Shown here one piece after another: positions 36,140 through 43,991 of a stretch of DNA of 64,000 nucleotides. The notes beneath the pieces are model-generated. The model had not been told where the DNA came from and searched no databases. It saw only the letters and a program-made list of their open reading frames with translations. The number at the start of each line of letters is the position of its first letter. Within the stretch, counting starts at the first letter, position 1. A program made the position numbers and the translations under genes. The stretch is from Clostridium ragsdalei P11 (GTDB lineage: Bacteria > Bacillota > Clostridia > Clostridiales > Clostridiaceae). Location of the stretch: positions 1 to 64,000 of the forward strand of contig NZ_LROS01000013.1 in assembly GCF_001675165.1 (NCBI RefSeq), read 5' to 3'.

Positions 36140-36262
36140 TTGGAGGATAATAATAAGTTTGAGATTACTATGGAAGTAATAGAAGAATGTTTACAGGAAT
36201 GTTTGGAAAATAGTAAAGAAAACAAAGAAAATCAAAAATCAAGTCCTGTTAGTACCAAATAG
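36140..36262 (+). CDS. Possible 40-residue small protein
   Basis: A TTG start six bases after GGAGGG opens a 40-codon frame (starting MEDNNKFEITMEVIEECLQE) that ends with TAG inside the left part of a terminator hairpin. The sequence is acidic and helical at first with a Cys-x3-Cys spacing, then Lys/Asn rich. It has its own space between the chemoreceptor and the ABC transporter on the opposite strand. No homologue recognised; the good ribosome site is the main evidence. Confidence 0.45.
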   Translation: MEDNNKFEITMEVIEECLQECLENSKENKENQKSSPVSTK

Positions 36263-36275
36263 CAGGACTTGATTT
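36236..36275 (-). terminator. Terminator of the amino-acid ABC transporter
   Basis: AAATCAAGTCCTG pairs with CAGGACTTGATTT. On the minus strand it is followed by TTTTTGATTTTC, downstream of the permease gene; on the plus strand it ends the small reading frame. Confidence 0.82.
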
Positions 36276-36280
36276 AAATA

Positions 36281-36919
36281 TTAATTAATAGAATATTTTT
36301 TTTCTAATTTTCTAAAGGCCATAACTAAAACTGAGGTTAAAATAAGATATAGTATAGCAGCTATTATAAAAGGAGTAATTGTAAAATCACGAGTAACTAC
36401 TTCTTTTGCTGCCCTTAGAAGATCTCCCACACCTATAGTTGCAACTAAAGCAGAATCTTTTATTAAATTGATACTTTCGTTACAAACAGGAGGAATTACA
36501 TTTCTAATGGCTTGGGGAATTATTATCTTTATCATAGTTTGACAGTAATTCATACCTAGAACTTTAGAAGCTTCAAATTGTCCTTTGTCTATTGATTCAA
36601 TGCCTGACCTAAAAATTTCTGCCAGATATGCGGCATAATTTATAGTAAAAGCAATGCTTGCAGCTGCTAAGGGAGATAACCTTATGCCAATTACAGGAAG
36701 ACCAAAATAGGTGAAAAACAATTGTAAAAGTAAAGGTGTTCCCCTAAAAGCCCAGGTGTATAAGCTGAGTATAGCCTTTATGGGTTTGATTTTAGATATT
36801 TTCCCTAGAGCTACTAGGCATCCTAAGGGTATAGAAAAAATAGCCGTTATAAAAAATAGTTGTATAGTTATTAAGCTTCCACTTAGTATAAATCCTGTAA
36901 TGTCCATGATATCAGACAT
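36281..36919 (-). CDS. Polar amino-acid ABC transporter permease
   Basis: A 212-residue HisM/GlnP-type permease with about five membrane helices and the ATPase-coupling loop EASKVLGMNYCQTMIKIIIP. It imports polar amino acids with the binding protein encoded upstream. The start is the ATG at 36917-36919, ten bases after TTAGGA; a GTG three codons earlier is too close to that site. Its stop is followed at once by a terminator, so no ATP-binding subunit is encoded in this transcript. Confidence 0.88.
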   Translation of the reverse strand: MSDIMDITGFILSGSLITIQLFFITAIFSIPLGCLVALGKISKIKPIKAILSLYTWAFRGTPLLLQLFFTYFGLPVIGIRLSPLAAASIAFTINYAAYLAEIFRSGIESIDKGQFEASKVLGMNYCQTMIKIIIPQAIRNVIPPVCNESINLIKDSALVATIGVGDLLRAAKEVVTRDFTITPFIIAAILYLILTSVLVMAFRKLEKKYSIN

Positions 36920-36939
36920 ATAAATCACATCCTAACCAA

Positions 36940-37746
36940 TTATTTTGCAATTATATCTTTACCAAACCATTTTTGAGATATTTTATTTGCTGTTCCATCT
37001 TTTTTCATTGAATCCAGTGCCTCATCAAGTTTATTTTTAAAACTTTCATCTGTTTTTCTTATACCAACACCGTAGTCTTCTTTGCCGAAGTTATCTTCAA
37101 GTATTTTGTATAAACCAGGTTTCTTTTGCAAATAGTATCTTCCAACTACTTCATCTACAACAACTGCATCTATACGACCTTGGTTTAAATCAAGTAATGC
37201 TTCTGTATTATTAGAATATTTTCTAATATTCTTTAGAGATTTTGCTGTAGCAGCGTCTGAATTCAATGCAGTTTCACTGCTGCTCCCCATTTGAAGTCCT
37301 ACTATTTTACCTGATAAATCTTTTTTATTTTTTATGTTAGAATCGTTTTTTACTACAATTATCTGTTTGTTTTGAAGATATACTTTTGAAAATGCTATTT
37401 GCTTTTTTCTTTTATCAGTTATAGTCAAACCATTCCATATAACATCTATGTCTTTGTTATTTAAGCTAAGTATAATGCCATCCCATTCTACTGGTTTAAA
37501 AACTACCTTTACTCCCATTTTTTGTGCAGCTGCTTTGGCCATATCTATATCAAATCCTACGATTTGACCTTTTTCATCTCTAAAGCCCATTGGAGGAAAA
37601 CTATCATCTAAGCCAACTACAAACTGACCTTTTGATTTTATATCATCCCAGGATTTATCGCTTGATTTCTGACCTTGTCCACATCCTGTAAGCATTATTC
37701 CAAGCAAAAATATTACCAAAGTTAAAATTCCTAATTTCTTTTTCAT
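36940..37746 (-). CDS. Amino-acid ABC transporter substrate-binding lipoprotein
   Basis: A 268-residue PBP2-fold protein with a lipoprotein signal peptide and lipobox (LGIMLTGCGQG, Cys near residue 22). The mature part shows FVVGLDDSFPPMGFRDEKGQ, VGFDIDMAKAAAQKMG and DAVVVDEVVGRYYL, typical of family 3 solute-binding proteins for polar amino acids. First of two genes, 20 bases before the permease. The upstream gap has a GTTTAC/GTAAAC inverted repeat at 37794-37819 that could be an operator. Confidence 0.9.
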   Translation of the reverse strand: MKKKLGILTLVIFLLGIMLTGCGQGQKSSDKSWDDIKSKGQFVVGLDDSFPPMGFRDEKGQIVGFDIDMAKAAAQKMGVKVVFKPVEWDGIILSLNNKDIDVIWNGLTITDKRKKQIAFSKVYLQNKQIIVVKNDSNIKNKKDLSGKIVGLQMGSSSETALNSDAATAKSLKNIRKYSNNTEALLDLNQGRIDAVVVDEVVGRYYLQKKPGLYKILEDNFGKEDYGVGIRKTDESFKNKLDEALDSMKKDGTANKISQKWFGKDIIAK

Positions 37747-37793
37747 TTCACAGACCTCCCAATTTATATTAAATTAATTATAATAAATATTAT

Positions 37794-37819
37794 AGTTTAC
37801 CGTGCTAAATTTGTAAACT
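37794..37819. promoter_or_regulatory. Inverted repeat upstream of the binding-protein gene
   Basis: AGTTTAC and GTAAACT separated by 12 bases, about 50 bases before the start of the ABC transporter operon; another AGTTTAC copy is at 37908-37914. Possible operator, regulator unknown. Confidence 0.35.
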
Positions 37820-37944
37820 AGTAAATTAATTATAGCTATAAAATATTACGTTTAATAATGATGCTGTAATTGTATTGGAAGTAGTGTTGTCATTAATGAG
37901 AAACGTTAGTTTACAAATGGAGGCATACAGATATTTCTGTTAAG

Positions 37945-38301
37945 TTATTTTGATTTATTGCATGGTATTGGTACGTCATTTAATTGGAAGTAGTCTTCGC
38001 CCCATTTACAAAGAGATTTTACTATAGGAACAAATGTCTTACCGAGTTCAGTAAGTGAGTATTCTGTCTTAGGAGGAACCACAGGATAAAGAACACGATT
38101 GATAATGCCGTCGTTCTTCAGTTCTTTTAACTGGTGACTGAGCATTTTTGGTGTTGCCTGTGGAATACACTTCTGAATTTCATTGTACCTTAACGTCTTA
38201 TCAATCAGTTCATATATGATAATGGCTTTATATTTTCCTCCAACAATATCCATTGCCGCTTCTACTGCGCAGTTATAACTTTCTAATTTAGCTTTATCCA
38301 T
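37945..38301 (-). CDS. HxlR-family transcriptional regulator
   Basis: A 118-residue winged-helix regulator: CAVEAAMDIVGGKYKAIIIY, LRYNEIQKCIPQATPKMLS and GIINRVLYPVVPPKTEYSLT are the standard HxlR blocks. A cysteine (Cys10) near the N-terminus matches the redox-sensing Cys of quinone/electrophile-responsive members, so thiol sensing is plausible. The start is the ATG at 38299-38301 after AAGGAG; the upstream hydrophobic extension in the open frame is not translated on this view. Divergent from a flavodoxin-like reductase, its likely target. Confidence 0.9.
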   Translation of the reverse strand: MDKAKLESYNCAVEAAMDIVGGKYKAIIIYELIDKTLRYNEIQKCIPQATPKMLSHQLKELKNDGIINRVLYPVVPPKTEYSLTELGKTFVPIVKSLCKWGEDYFQLNDVPIPCNKSK

Positions 38302-38313
38302 CTTATATCTCCT

Positions 38314-38353
38314 TACTATCCAATAGTATAGTATTAAACCAAAAGTATAGTAT
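38314..38353. promoter_or_regulatory. Candidate HxlR operators
   Basis: TACTAT-CCA-ATAGTA (38314-38328) is a perfect inverted repeat, and AGTATAGTAT occurs twice (38325-38334, 38344-38353), just upstream of the regulator's ribosome site. Tandem sites of this kind are common for autoregulated HxlR repressors. Confidence 0.5.
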
Positions 38354-38372
38354 ATAACAAAAAAGTGCATTA

Positions 38373-38400
38373 TTGCTAAGTTGATCATTTACGATATAAT
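38373..38400 (+). promoter_or_regulatory. Possible promoter of the flavodoxin-like gene
   Basis: TTGCTA (38373-38378), 16-base spacer, TATAAT (38395-38400), facing the oxidoreductase gene. The -10 box is perfect; the -35 box is partial. Confidence 0.45.
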
Positions 38401-38524
38401 TATAGTTAAACCAAGAAAGGGTGTCAATTCATTGAGAATATGACTATTTGAAGATTAAAAATATAATCTATAGCAGCATGCTGTCTGTACTGACAGTATG
38501 GGCATATAGAATAAGGAGGAAAAA

Positions 38525-39151
38525 ATGAAAGTTTTATTATTGAATGGTAGCTCAAGATCTAATGGATGTACTTATACAGCATTAGCAGAAATTACAAAGG
38601 TTTTGAGAGAAGAACAAATTGAATGCGAGATTGTCCATATTGGTAATCAGCCAATTCGTGACTGCATTGGCTGCAATAAATGCCAGGAATTACACAATTC
38701 TTGTGTATTTGATGATGATGGGATCAATGAGTTATTGAAGAAGGCAGAAGATGCAGATGGCTTCATATTCGGTACACCGGTCTATTTTGCGCATCCTAGC
38801 GGACGATTGTTGTCGGTTTTAGATCGATTATTTTATGCTGGATCATCTGTATTTAGACACAAACCAGCTGCTGCTATTTCATCAGCAAGACGTGCTGGAA
38901 CTACAGCGTCTATAGATGTACTGAACAAGTACTTTACCATTGCAGAGATGCCGGTTGTGTCATCTACTTATTGGAATATGGTGCATGGCTTTACTCCTGA
39001 AGATGTGAAGAAAGATTTAGAAGGATTACAGACCATGCGTAACATTGGAAGAAACATGGCATGGCTTCTTAAGTGTATTCAACTTGGTAAGGAACAAGGT
39101 ATTAACATTCCTACAACAGAAAAATCTGCTTGCACAAATTTCATCCGTTAG
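38525..39151 (+). CDS. NAD(P)H-dependent FMN reductase, flavodoxin family
   Basis: A 208-residue protein with the NADPH-dependent FMN reductase fold. The phosphate-binding loop is GSSRSNGCTYTAL (residues 9-21), IRDCIGCNKCQE holds the cysteine pair typical of the iron-sulfur-flavoprotein-like group, and GTPVYFAHPSGRL is the flavin-contact motif. The C-terminal part carries SARRAGTTASIDVLNKYF. It probably reduces quinones, nitro- or azo-compounds, or metals. ATG after AAGGAGG. Base use is a little richer in GC than its neighbours. Divergent from the HxlR gene. Confidence 0.88.
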   Translation: MKVLLLNGSSRSNGCTYTALAEITKVLREEQIECEIVHIGNQPIRDCIGCNKCQELHNSCVFDDDGINELLKKAEDADGFIFGTPVYFAHPSGRLLSVLDRLFYAGSSVFRHKPAAAISSARRAGTTASIDVLNKYFTIAEMPVVSSTYWNMVHGFTPEDVKKDLEGLQTMRNIGRNMAWLLKCIQLGKEQGINIPTTEKSACTNFIR

Positions 39152-39245
39152 TGTTTTTATAAATTTCAATTTATAGTGGGGTATTGAGTATTATCTCAAT
39201 ACAAGAAGTATAATTAAAACTCTCTTTGTACTATAGAATAATCTT

Positions 39246-39276
39246 TGTTGAGCCGGGTAACACTAGCTCAACAAAA
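39246..39276. terminator. Hairpin between the oxidoreductase and LysR genes
   Basis: TTGTTGAGC pairs with GCTCAACAA around a 12-base loop, between convergent genes. The flanking T-run is poor. Confidence 0.5.
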
Positions 39277-39298
39277 TAGTTACTAAAGTAATATTAGC

Positions 39299-40258
39299 TC
39301 AATGGTTAATTTCCCTTCTATAAAATTTAGTAGTGTAATCAATAAAACGCTGAGTTGCTTTGGTAACATAAATCTTTTTGCTATAGGCAATGGAGACTTC
39401 CCGTTTTGGCATGGGGCAGTTAAGTTTATAAAAGCGAAGATTTTCTGCATTAGGGGAACACTTGACAAGGGTATCTGAAATAAAAACGGCTCCAAGCCCC
39501 TTTGAAGCAAATTCAAAGGAAGTCATCTGTTGATTAAATGACATCTTTACTAATGGTTCAATATGATAATAATTAAAAATTGCCTTTGATCTTCCGAAAA
39601 TTTCATTTGTTGGCTCTAGCAAAAGAAAAGGAAAATTCCCCATATTATATAGGTCAATGGCTGGTTGATTCTGAGAAAGATGTTTGTTTGCTCTGATTTC
39701 TTCGGATGTCATGCCGCAAGCAAAAATTTTCCTATCTATAGAAAGATTCAGAGGTATGCCAAGTAAAACTTGGTTTGTAAATAAAGGAATGGATTGAAAG
39801 ATTTTTTCTTCAAACCAATTAGTGTCTAAAATTAAATCAATGCTTCCATCTGCTAGCATACTTTTAAGTACTGGAAGAGATGCTTCTTTTGCAGCAATTT
39901 CAATTCCTGGATATTGATTAAAAAAACCAACAATAAGTTCAGGAAGTAAGTAGGTCATAGATATAATAGCACCACCAATTGTAACTTTTCCAACTTTGAC
40001 TTCATTTAAGTTTTGAAAGTAATCAGTGCATTCTTGTTCCATTGATATAATTTTTTCCACTTTCTGCATATATATGCGCCCTGCATCAGTTAACTTAAGT
40101 GGTGATGTTTTTCGCTGAAATAAAGGTTGGCCAATTTCTTGTTCCAGTTTACGAATTGCAATACTTAAGGCTGGTTGCGTCATATGTAAATTTTTTGATG
40201 CCTTTGAGAAGCTTCCACACTTATAGACTTCATAAACATAATTCATGATTTGAAACAA
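39299..40258 (-). CDS. LysR-family transcriptional regulator
   Basis: A 319-residue LysR protein: helix-turn-helix at about residues 3-60 (YEVYKCGSFSKASKNLHMTQ, then PALSIAIRKLEQEIG) and a PBP2-like effector domain from about 85. I place the start at the TTG 40256-40258 (reads as MFQIMNYVYEV) because GAGGTG lies upstream of it; the open frame begins eight codons earlier inside the leader. Divergent from the uppS-like gene with a perfect palindrome in between. Confidence 0.87.
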   Translation of the reverse strand: MFQIMNYVYEVYKCGSFSKASKNLHMTQPALSIAIRKLEQEIGQPLFQRKTSPLKLTDAGRIYMQKVEKIISMEQECTDYFQNLNEVKVGKVTIGGAIISMTYLLPELIVGFFNQYPGIEIAAKEASLPVLKSMLADGSIDLILDTNWFEEKIFQSIPLFTNQVLLGIPLNLSIDRKIFACGMTSEEIRANKHLSQNQPAIDLYNMGNFPFLLLEPTNEIFGRSKAIFNYYHIEPLVKMSFNQQMTSFEFASKGLGAVFISDTLVKCSPNAENLRFYKLNCPMPKREVSIAYSKKIYVTKATQRFIDYTTKFYRREINH

Positions 40259-40309
40259 TTTCTTCACCTCTACATAAATCAAATTTATATATTAATTAAA
40301 ATACATAAA

Positions 40310-40326
40310 TTTGATTATATATCAAA
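40310..40326. promoter_or_regulatory. Candidate LysR operator before the uppS-like gene
   Basis: TTTGAT-TATAT-ATCAAA, a perfect 17-base palindrome in the gap between the divergent lysR and uppS-like genes, 50 bases before each start. Fits a LysR recognition site. Confidence 0.5.
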
Positions 40327-40375
40327 AAAATGATAATATCAATTTATTAGTAAAATTTATGAGGAGATTGAAAAA

Positions 40376-41071
40376 TTGGATGATAACAAAATTAAGATAC
40401 CAAGGCATATTGCTATAATTTGTGATGGAAATGGTAGATGGGCTAAAAAGAAAGGTTTTCCTCGAACTTTTGGTCATAGAGCTGGTACAAAGCCAATTGA
40501 AAGTATTACAAAAAAATGCTTCGAACTGGGAGTTGAAGTACTTACTTTCTATGTTTTTTCTACTGAGAATTGGAGTCGTTCTGATGAAAAAGTAAATTTC
40601 TTAATGAAGATTTTTGGGGAATTTTTTATAAAATTACGTAGTAAAGCTGGAGAAAATATTAGGGTAAAGCATATTGGTACTACAAATAATCTTTCTTCTG
40701 AATTAATAAATGAAATTAGAAAGACAGAAAACTTAACAGAAAATAATTCAGGTATGATATTAAATATTGCGTTAAATTATGGAGGACGTTCGGAAATAGC
40801 AAATGCTGCAAAAAATATGATGTATGATATAGATGGTGGAAACCTTAATGCTTATAAAATAAACGAGGAGTTAATTAGCAATTATATGTTTGCTTCAGGA
40901 TTGCCTGATGTTGATTTAATTATTAGAACAAGTGGAGAAATGAGGATAAGTAATTTTTTGTTATGGCAGTCTGCTAAGGCGAAGTTGTGGTTTACGAATG
41001 ACCCTTGACCAGATTTTAAATATGAACATTTAGAAAATGCAATTAAATACTATAATGCAATAAATTCATAG
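40376..41071 (+). pseudogene. UppS-like prenyl diphosphate synthase with in-frame TGA
   Basis: The first 210 codons match undecaprenyl diphosphate synthase: CDGNGRWAKKKGFPRTFGHR, FYVFSTENWSR, NIALNYGGRSEI and RTSGEMRISNFLLWQSA, all key residues present. At 41006-41008 a TGA replaces the tryptophan of the family motif usually read as LWPDF. The same frame then continues PDFKYEHLENAIKYYNAINS to a TAG at 41069-41071. A single TGG-to-TGA change thus removes the last 20 residues. The stop is followed by C, a context known to be leaky. The gene may be a recent pseudogene, readthrough-expressed, or active as a truncated form. It is probably a paralogue, since housekeeping uppS is normally beside cdsA. 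Start TTG after GAGGAG. Confidence 0.82.
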
Positions 41072-41156
41072 TATTATTAAAGAAACTTTTTTAGGAGTTC
41101 GCTTATAGTACATTATCAACACTATTCTTTAACATAGCCTAATTAAAAACATAAGC

Positions 41157-41212
41157 AGATTTCTAAGCATCAGATGGAGTTTTGACCCTACCTGATGCTT
41201 AGAAATCTTTTT
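41157..41212. terminator. Terminator built from a family B hairpin
   Basis: AGATTTCTAAGCATCAG pairs perfectly over 17 bp with CTGATGCTTAGAAATCT, followed by TTTTT, between convergent uppS and marR. The loop GATGGAGTTTTGACCCTAC is the hairpin 1 tip of family B (compare 30045-30070), so a repeat remnant seems to serve as a terminator. Confidence 0.78.
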
Positions 41213-41687
41213 ATTGTTTTTTCCTTTTGTCAAAAGTATCAATTTTTTCTTCAAGAGAATTTAAAAAATTTTTCAAGAAAGACTTTTCTGTATCGGAAGC
41301 ATCCTTTAAAATATCATTAACAATGTCATCAAAATTATTATGAATTTTTTTATGGTACATATTGGCTGTTTCACCTTTTGGTGTTAAACGGAGATTCAAC
41401 CTTGAAGAATTACGAGGATCAACTTCTTTAATTATCATACCCTTTTTTTGAAGTCTCATGATTATTTGGGAAACTGCTCCTTTTGTCACTCCCAGTTTTT
41501 CTGCAAGACCACTAACATGAATACCTTCATTTTCTTTTATAGCTCTGATCATATGAATTTCAGCGTAAAAAAGAGGAGTATCTGTTCCATAATAATTAGT
41601 TTGTTTATCAAGCTCAGAAAGTTTTACACCTAATCTTAAAAGCATGTAGCTAATTTCTAACTTATTATCAAAATTAAAATTCATCAT
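41211..41687 (-). CDS. MarR-family transcriptional regulator
   Basis: A 158-residue (or up to 180) MarR protein: winged helix with IHVSGLAEKLGVTKGAVSQI, then IIMRLQKKGMIIKEVDPRNS and RLNLRLTPKG. The start is uncertain because no candidate has a clear ribosome site; I use the first ATG of MMNFNFDNK at 41685-41687, and the open frame extends to 41753. It is divergent from a MATE efflux gene, with three palindromic sites in the 290-base gap, one on the promoter. It is the likely repressor of that pump. Confidence 0.87.
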   Translation of the reverse strand: MMNFNFDNKLEISYMLLRLGVKLSELDKQTNYYGTDTPLFYAEIHMIRAIKENEGIHVSGLAEKLGVTKGAVSQIIMRLQKKGMIIKEVDPRNSSRLNLRLTPKGETANMYHKKIHNNFDDIVNDILKDASDTEKSFLKNFLNSLEEKIDTFDKRKKQ

Positions 41688-41773
41688 ATTATTAGGGTAT
41701 AGCATATAAACACTTTTGTCAATATAGGGGTTAATACGAAAGAGAAATTTCAAGTAAAAAAGTTAAGTATTGC

Positions 41774-41802
41774 TTGACAATAGAGTATAGGTGCTATACA
41801 CT
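41774..41802 (+). promoter_or_regulatory. Promoter of the MATE gene with embedded operator
   Basis: TTGACA (41774-41779), 17-base spacer, TACACT (41797-41802). The palindrome GTATAG-GTG-CTATAC (41785-41799) fills the spacer and enters the -10 box, so a bound repressor would block RNA polymerase. Confidence 0.75.
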
Positions 41803-41911
41803 ATCTGTATAGAAAATATGAAACTTCAATTTGTTTAATAAATAATCGAGAAATGAAAAGATGAGGGGGGTGGGTTTTATTATATTTAATAAGAAATTTC
41901 TTATATAAGGC

Positions 41912-41926
41912 GTATAGCACCTATAC
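41912..41926. promoter_or_regulatory. Second MarR-type operator
   Basis: GTATAG-CAC-CTATAC, the exact reverse complement of the site at 41785-41799. Confidence 0.65.
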
Positions 41927-42006
41927 TTATAAATAATGAAAATTAAGTTTTGAATCTTGGATACTTTAACAGCAAATTGAAGCAACAATATATTTTTAAA
42001 TATAGC

Positions 42007-42021
42007 GTATAGTATATATAC
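42007..42021. promoter_or_regulatory. Third MarR-type operator
   Basis: GTATAG-TAT-ATATAC, one mismatch from the perfect palindrome, 23 bases before the MATE start codon. Confidence 0.55.
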
Positions 42022-42043
42022 ACTTAAGAAAGGATATGATATT

Positions 42044-43414
42044 TTGAATTTGAATAATGAAAAACTTAAAATGATGCGTGATGAGAAAATCTCTAAAGTA
42101 TTATTGAAAATGGGTATACCTACCATGATAGGCATGATGGTTTCTGCACTTTACAATGTTGTGGACGCTTACTTTGTGGGTGGCCTTGGAACCAGCCAGA
42201 TGGGGGCAGTGTCCATTACATTTCCTATTGCGCAGGTCATAGTAGGACTTGGTATGACATTTGGTAATGGCGCTGCATCTTATATTTCCAGGCTTCTTGG
42301 GGAGGAAAATGAAACTAAGGCAAATGAAACAGCTTCTACTGCACTGCTTTCTAGTTTAATTGTTGGTATCATTTCCATAGCTGTATCTCTGTGTTTTCTT
42401 GATAATATATTGATAGGTCTTGGAGCTACAAAAACAATATTACCCTATGCAAGAGAATTTGCAGTTATATACATTACAGGTTCAATTTTAAATATATTTA
42501 GTGTAACTATGAATAATATTGTAACATCTGAAGGAATGGCAAAACTAACAATGACTTCTATGCTGCTCAGTGGTATTTTTAATATTATATTAAACCCAAT
42601 CTTAATCTATTCTTTAGGTTTTGGAATCAAGGGGTCAGCTATCTCAACTGTTATATCACAAGCTTTAGCTTCTATTTTATATATCTGGTATATGTTAAGT
42701 AAAAAAGGCAGTCTCAGGTTTTCTATATACAACTTTAGATTTGATGGTACAATTTTTACTCAAATTTTTAAAGTAGGAATTCCAATTTTGGTTTATCAAC
42801 TTCTGTCAAGTGCTTCAATGGGGCTTTCTAATACTGCTGCAAGCAGTTATGGTGATTCAGCGGTAGCAGCCATCGGAGTGGTAACTCGTATTATGGCACT
42901 TGGAAGCTATGTTGTGTTTGGATTTATGAAGGGCTATCAGCCGGTTGCAGGATACAATTATGGTGCAAAAAACTATGATAGGTTAAATGAATCCACAAAA
43001 GTATCACTTAAGTGGGCAACGATATTCTGTGCTGCAATTGCACTTATTCTGATTATGGTTCCTGATCAGATCGTGTCGCTGTTTTCTAAAAATGATGCAG
43101 TGCTCATTAATATAGGAGGCAGGGCACTTAGGGCAAATGGAATTATATTTATTTTGTTTGGATTTGAACAGGTATATATGTGCTTATTCCTTGCTCTTGG
43201 AATGGGAAAAGAAGGCGGAATTCTCAGTATTAGCCGTCAAGGAATGTTTTTTATCCCGGCTATTTTGGTTATGCCGCAATTTTTGGGGATCGAAGGCGTA
43301 ATTTGGGCACAGCCTACAGCAGATTTACTAACTGTTATTTTAACAGCACTATTTATGCTTGGGGTAAACAAAAAATTGAATAATTTTATGAATCAAAAAG
43401 AATATTTAAATTAG
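42044..43414 (+). CDS. MATE family multidrug efflux transporter
   Basis: A 456-residue membrane protein with about twelve helices and the MATE pattern: MGIPTMIGMMVSALYNVVDAY and FVGGLGTSQMGAVSIT at the N-terminus, and GFMKGYQPVAGYNYGAKNYD in the second half. It exports cationic drugs or toxins in exchange for Na+ or H+. The start is a TTG at 42044, nine bases after AAAGGA. Control by the neighbouring MarR repressor through three operators is strongly suggested by the sequence. Confidence 0.93.
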   Translation: MNLNNEKLKMMRDEKISKVLLKMGIPTMIGMMVSALYNVVDAYFVGGLGTSQMGAVSITFPIAQVIVGLGMTFGNGAASYISRLLGEENETKANETASTALLSSLIVGIISIAVSLCFLDNILIGLGATKTILPYAREFAVIYITGSILNIFSVTMNNIVTSEGMAKLTMTSMLLSGIFNIILNPILIYSLGFGIKGSAISTVISQALASILYIWYMLSKKGSLRFSIYNFRFDGTIFTQIFKVGIPILVYQLLSSASMGLSNTAASSYGDSAVAAIGVVTRIMALGSYVVFGFMKGYQPVAGYNYGAKNYDRLNESTKVSLKWATIFCAAIALILIMVPDQIVSLFSKNDAVLINIGGRALRANGIIFILFGFEQVYMCLFLALGMGKEGGILSISRQGMFFIPAILVMPQFLGIEGVIWAQPTADLLTVILTALFMLGVNKKLNNFMNQKEYLN

Positions 43415-43565
43415 TGTACAAAATTTAAATTTATTTTAATTACAAATTGAAAGTTGTAATTTGGACTACAAGAAATGCTGTGTATTTAGTGAAATTAGCT
43501 GGAATTAGAATAAAAGAAATCAATGAGGTTAGGAAACGTTTTTTAGTACCATTTTTTAAATTTGC

Positions 43566-43594
43566 TTGACATGGAAAGTTAGGGGTTGTACAAT
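43566..43594 (+). promoter_or_regulatory. Promoter of lrgAB
   Basis: TTGACA (43566-43571), 17-base spacer, TACAAT (43589-43594), 38 bases before the lrgA start codon. Confidence 0.75.
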
Positions 43595-43631
43595 TTTGAA
43601 TTGTCGTTATCAATTTAGATGAGGTGTTTAT

Positions 43632-43991
43632 ATGAAGTATATTTGGCAATTTGGAATTATTATGACAGTTACCTTTATTGGAGAAGTATTAAAATATATC
43701 ATTCCTTTACCTATTCCTGCAAGTATATATGGTTTGATTCTTATGCTTTTTGCATTAAAGAAAAATATAATTCCCATTGAAGAAGTAAAAGAAACTGGAA
43801 ATTTTTTGATAGAAATTATGCCGCTAATGTTTATACCTGCCGCGGCTGGTTTATTAGTTTCATGGAAAGCACTAAAGGATATATGTATTCCAGTTATCCT
43901 GAGTACGATATTAATTACAGTAATTGTGATGGTAATCGCAGGGAAAGTTACACAGTTTATGATTAGAACTGAGAAAAGGAGCAAAAGTTGA
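43632..43991 (+). CDS. lrgA: Holin-like LrgA/CidA family protein
   Basis: A 119-residue protein with four membrane helices and the CidA/LrgA motif PLPIPASIYGLILMLFAL near residues 25-42. Works with LrgB in control of murein hydrolase release, or in pyruvate or glycolate transport in some species. ATG after GATGAGGTG. Its stop overlaps the lrgB start by four bases. Confidence 0.9.
   Translation: MKYIWQFGIIMTVTFIGEVLKYIIPLPIPASIYGLILMLFALKKNIIPIEEVKETGNFLIEIMPLMFIPAAAGLLVSWKALKDICIPVILSTILITVIVMVIAGKVTQFMIRTEKRSKS

Noticed and set aside
38302-38388. N-terminal hydrophobic extension of the HxlR regulator
   Set aside because: An excellent ribosome site precedes the internal ATG at 38301, and the extension covers the operator repeats.
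41006-41008. Selenocysteine at the UppS TGA
   Set aside because: The family residue is Trp, no selenoprotein motif is involved, and no SECIS-like hairpin is evident just downstream.
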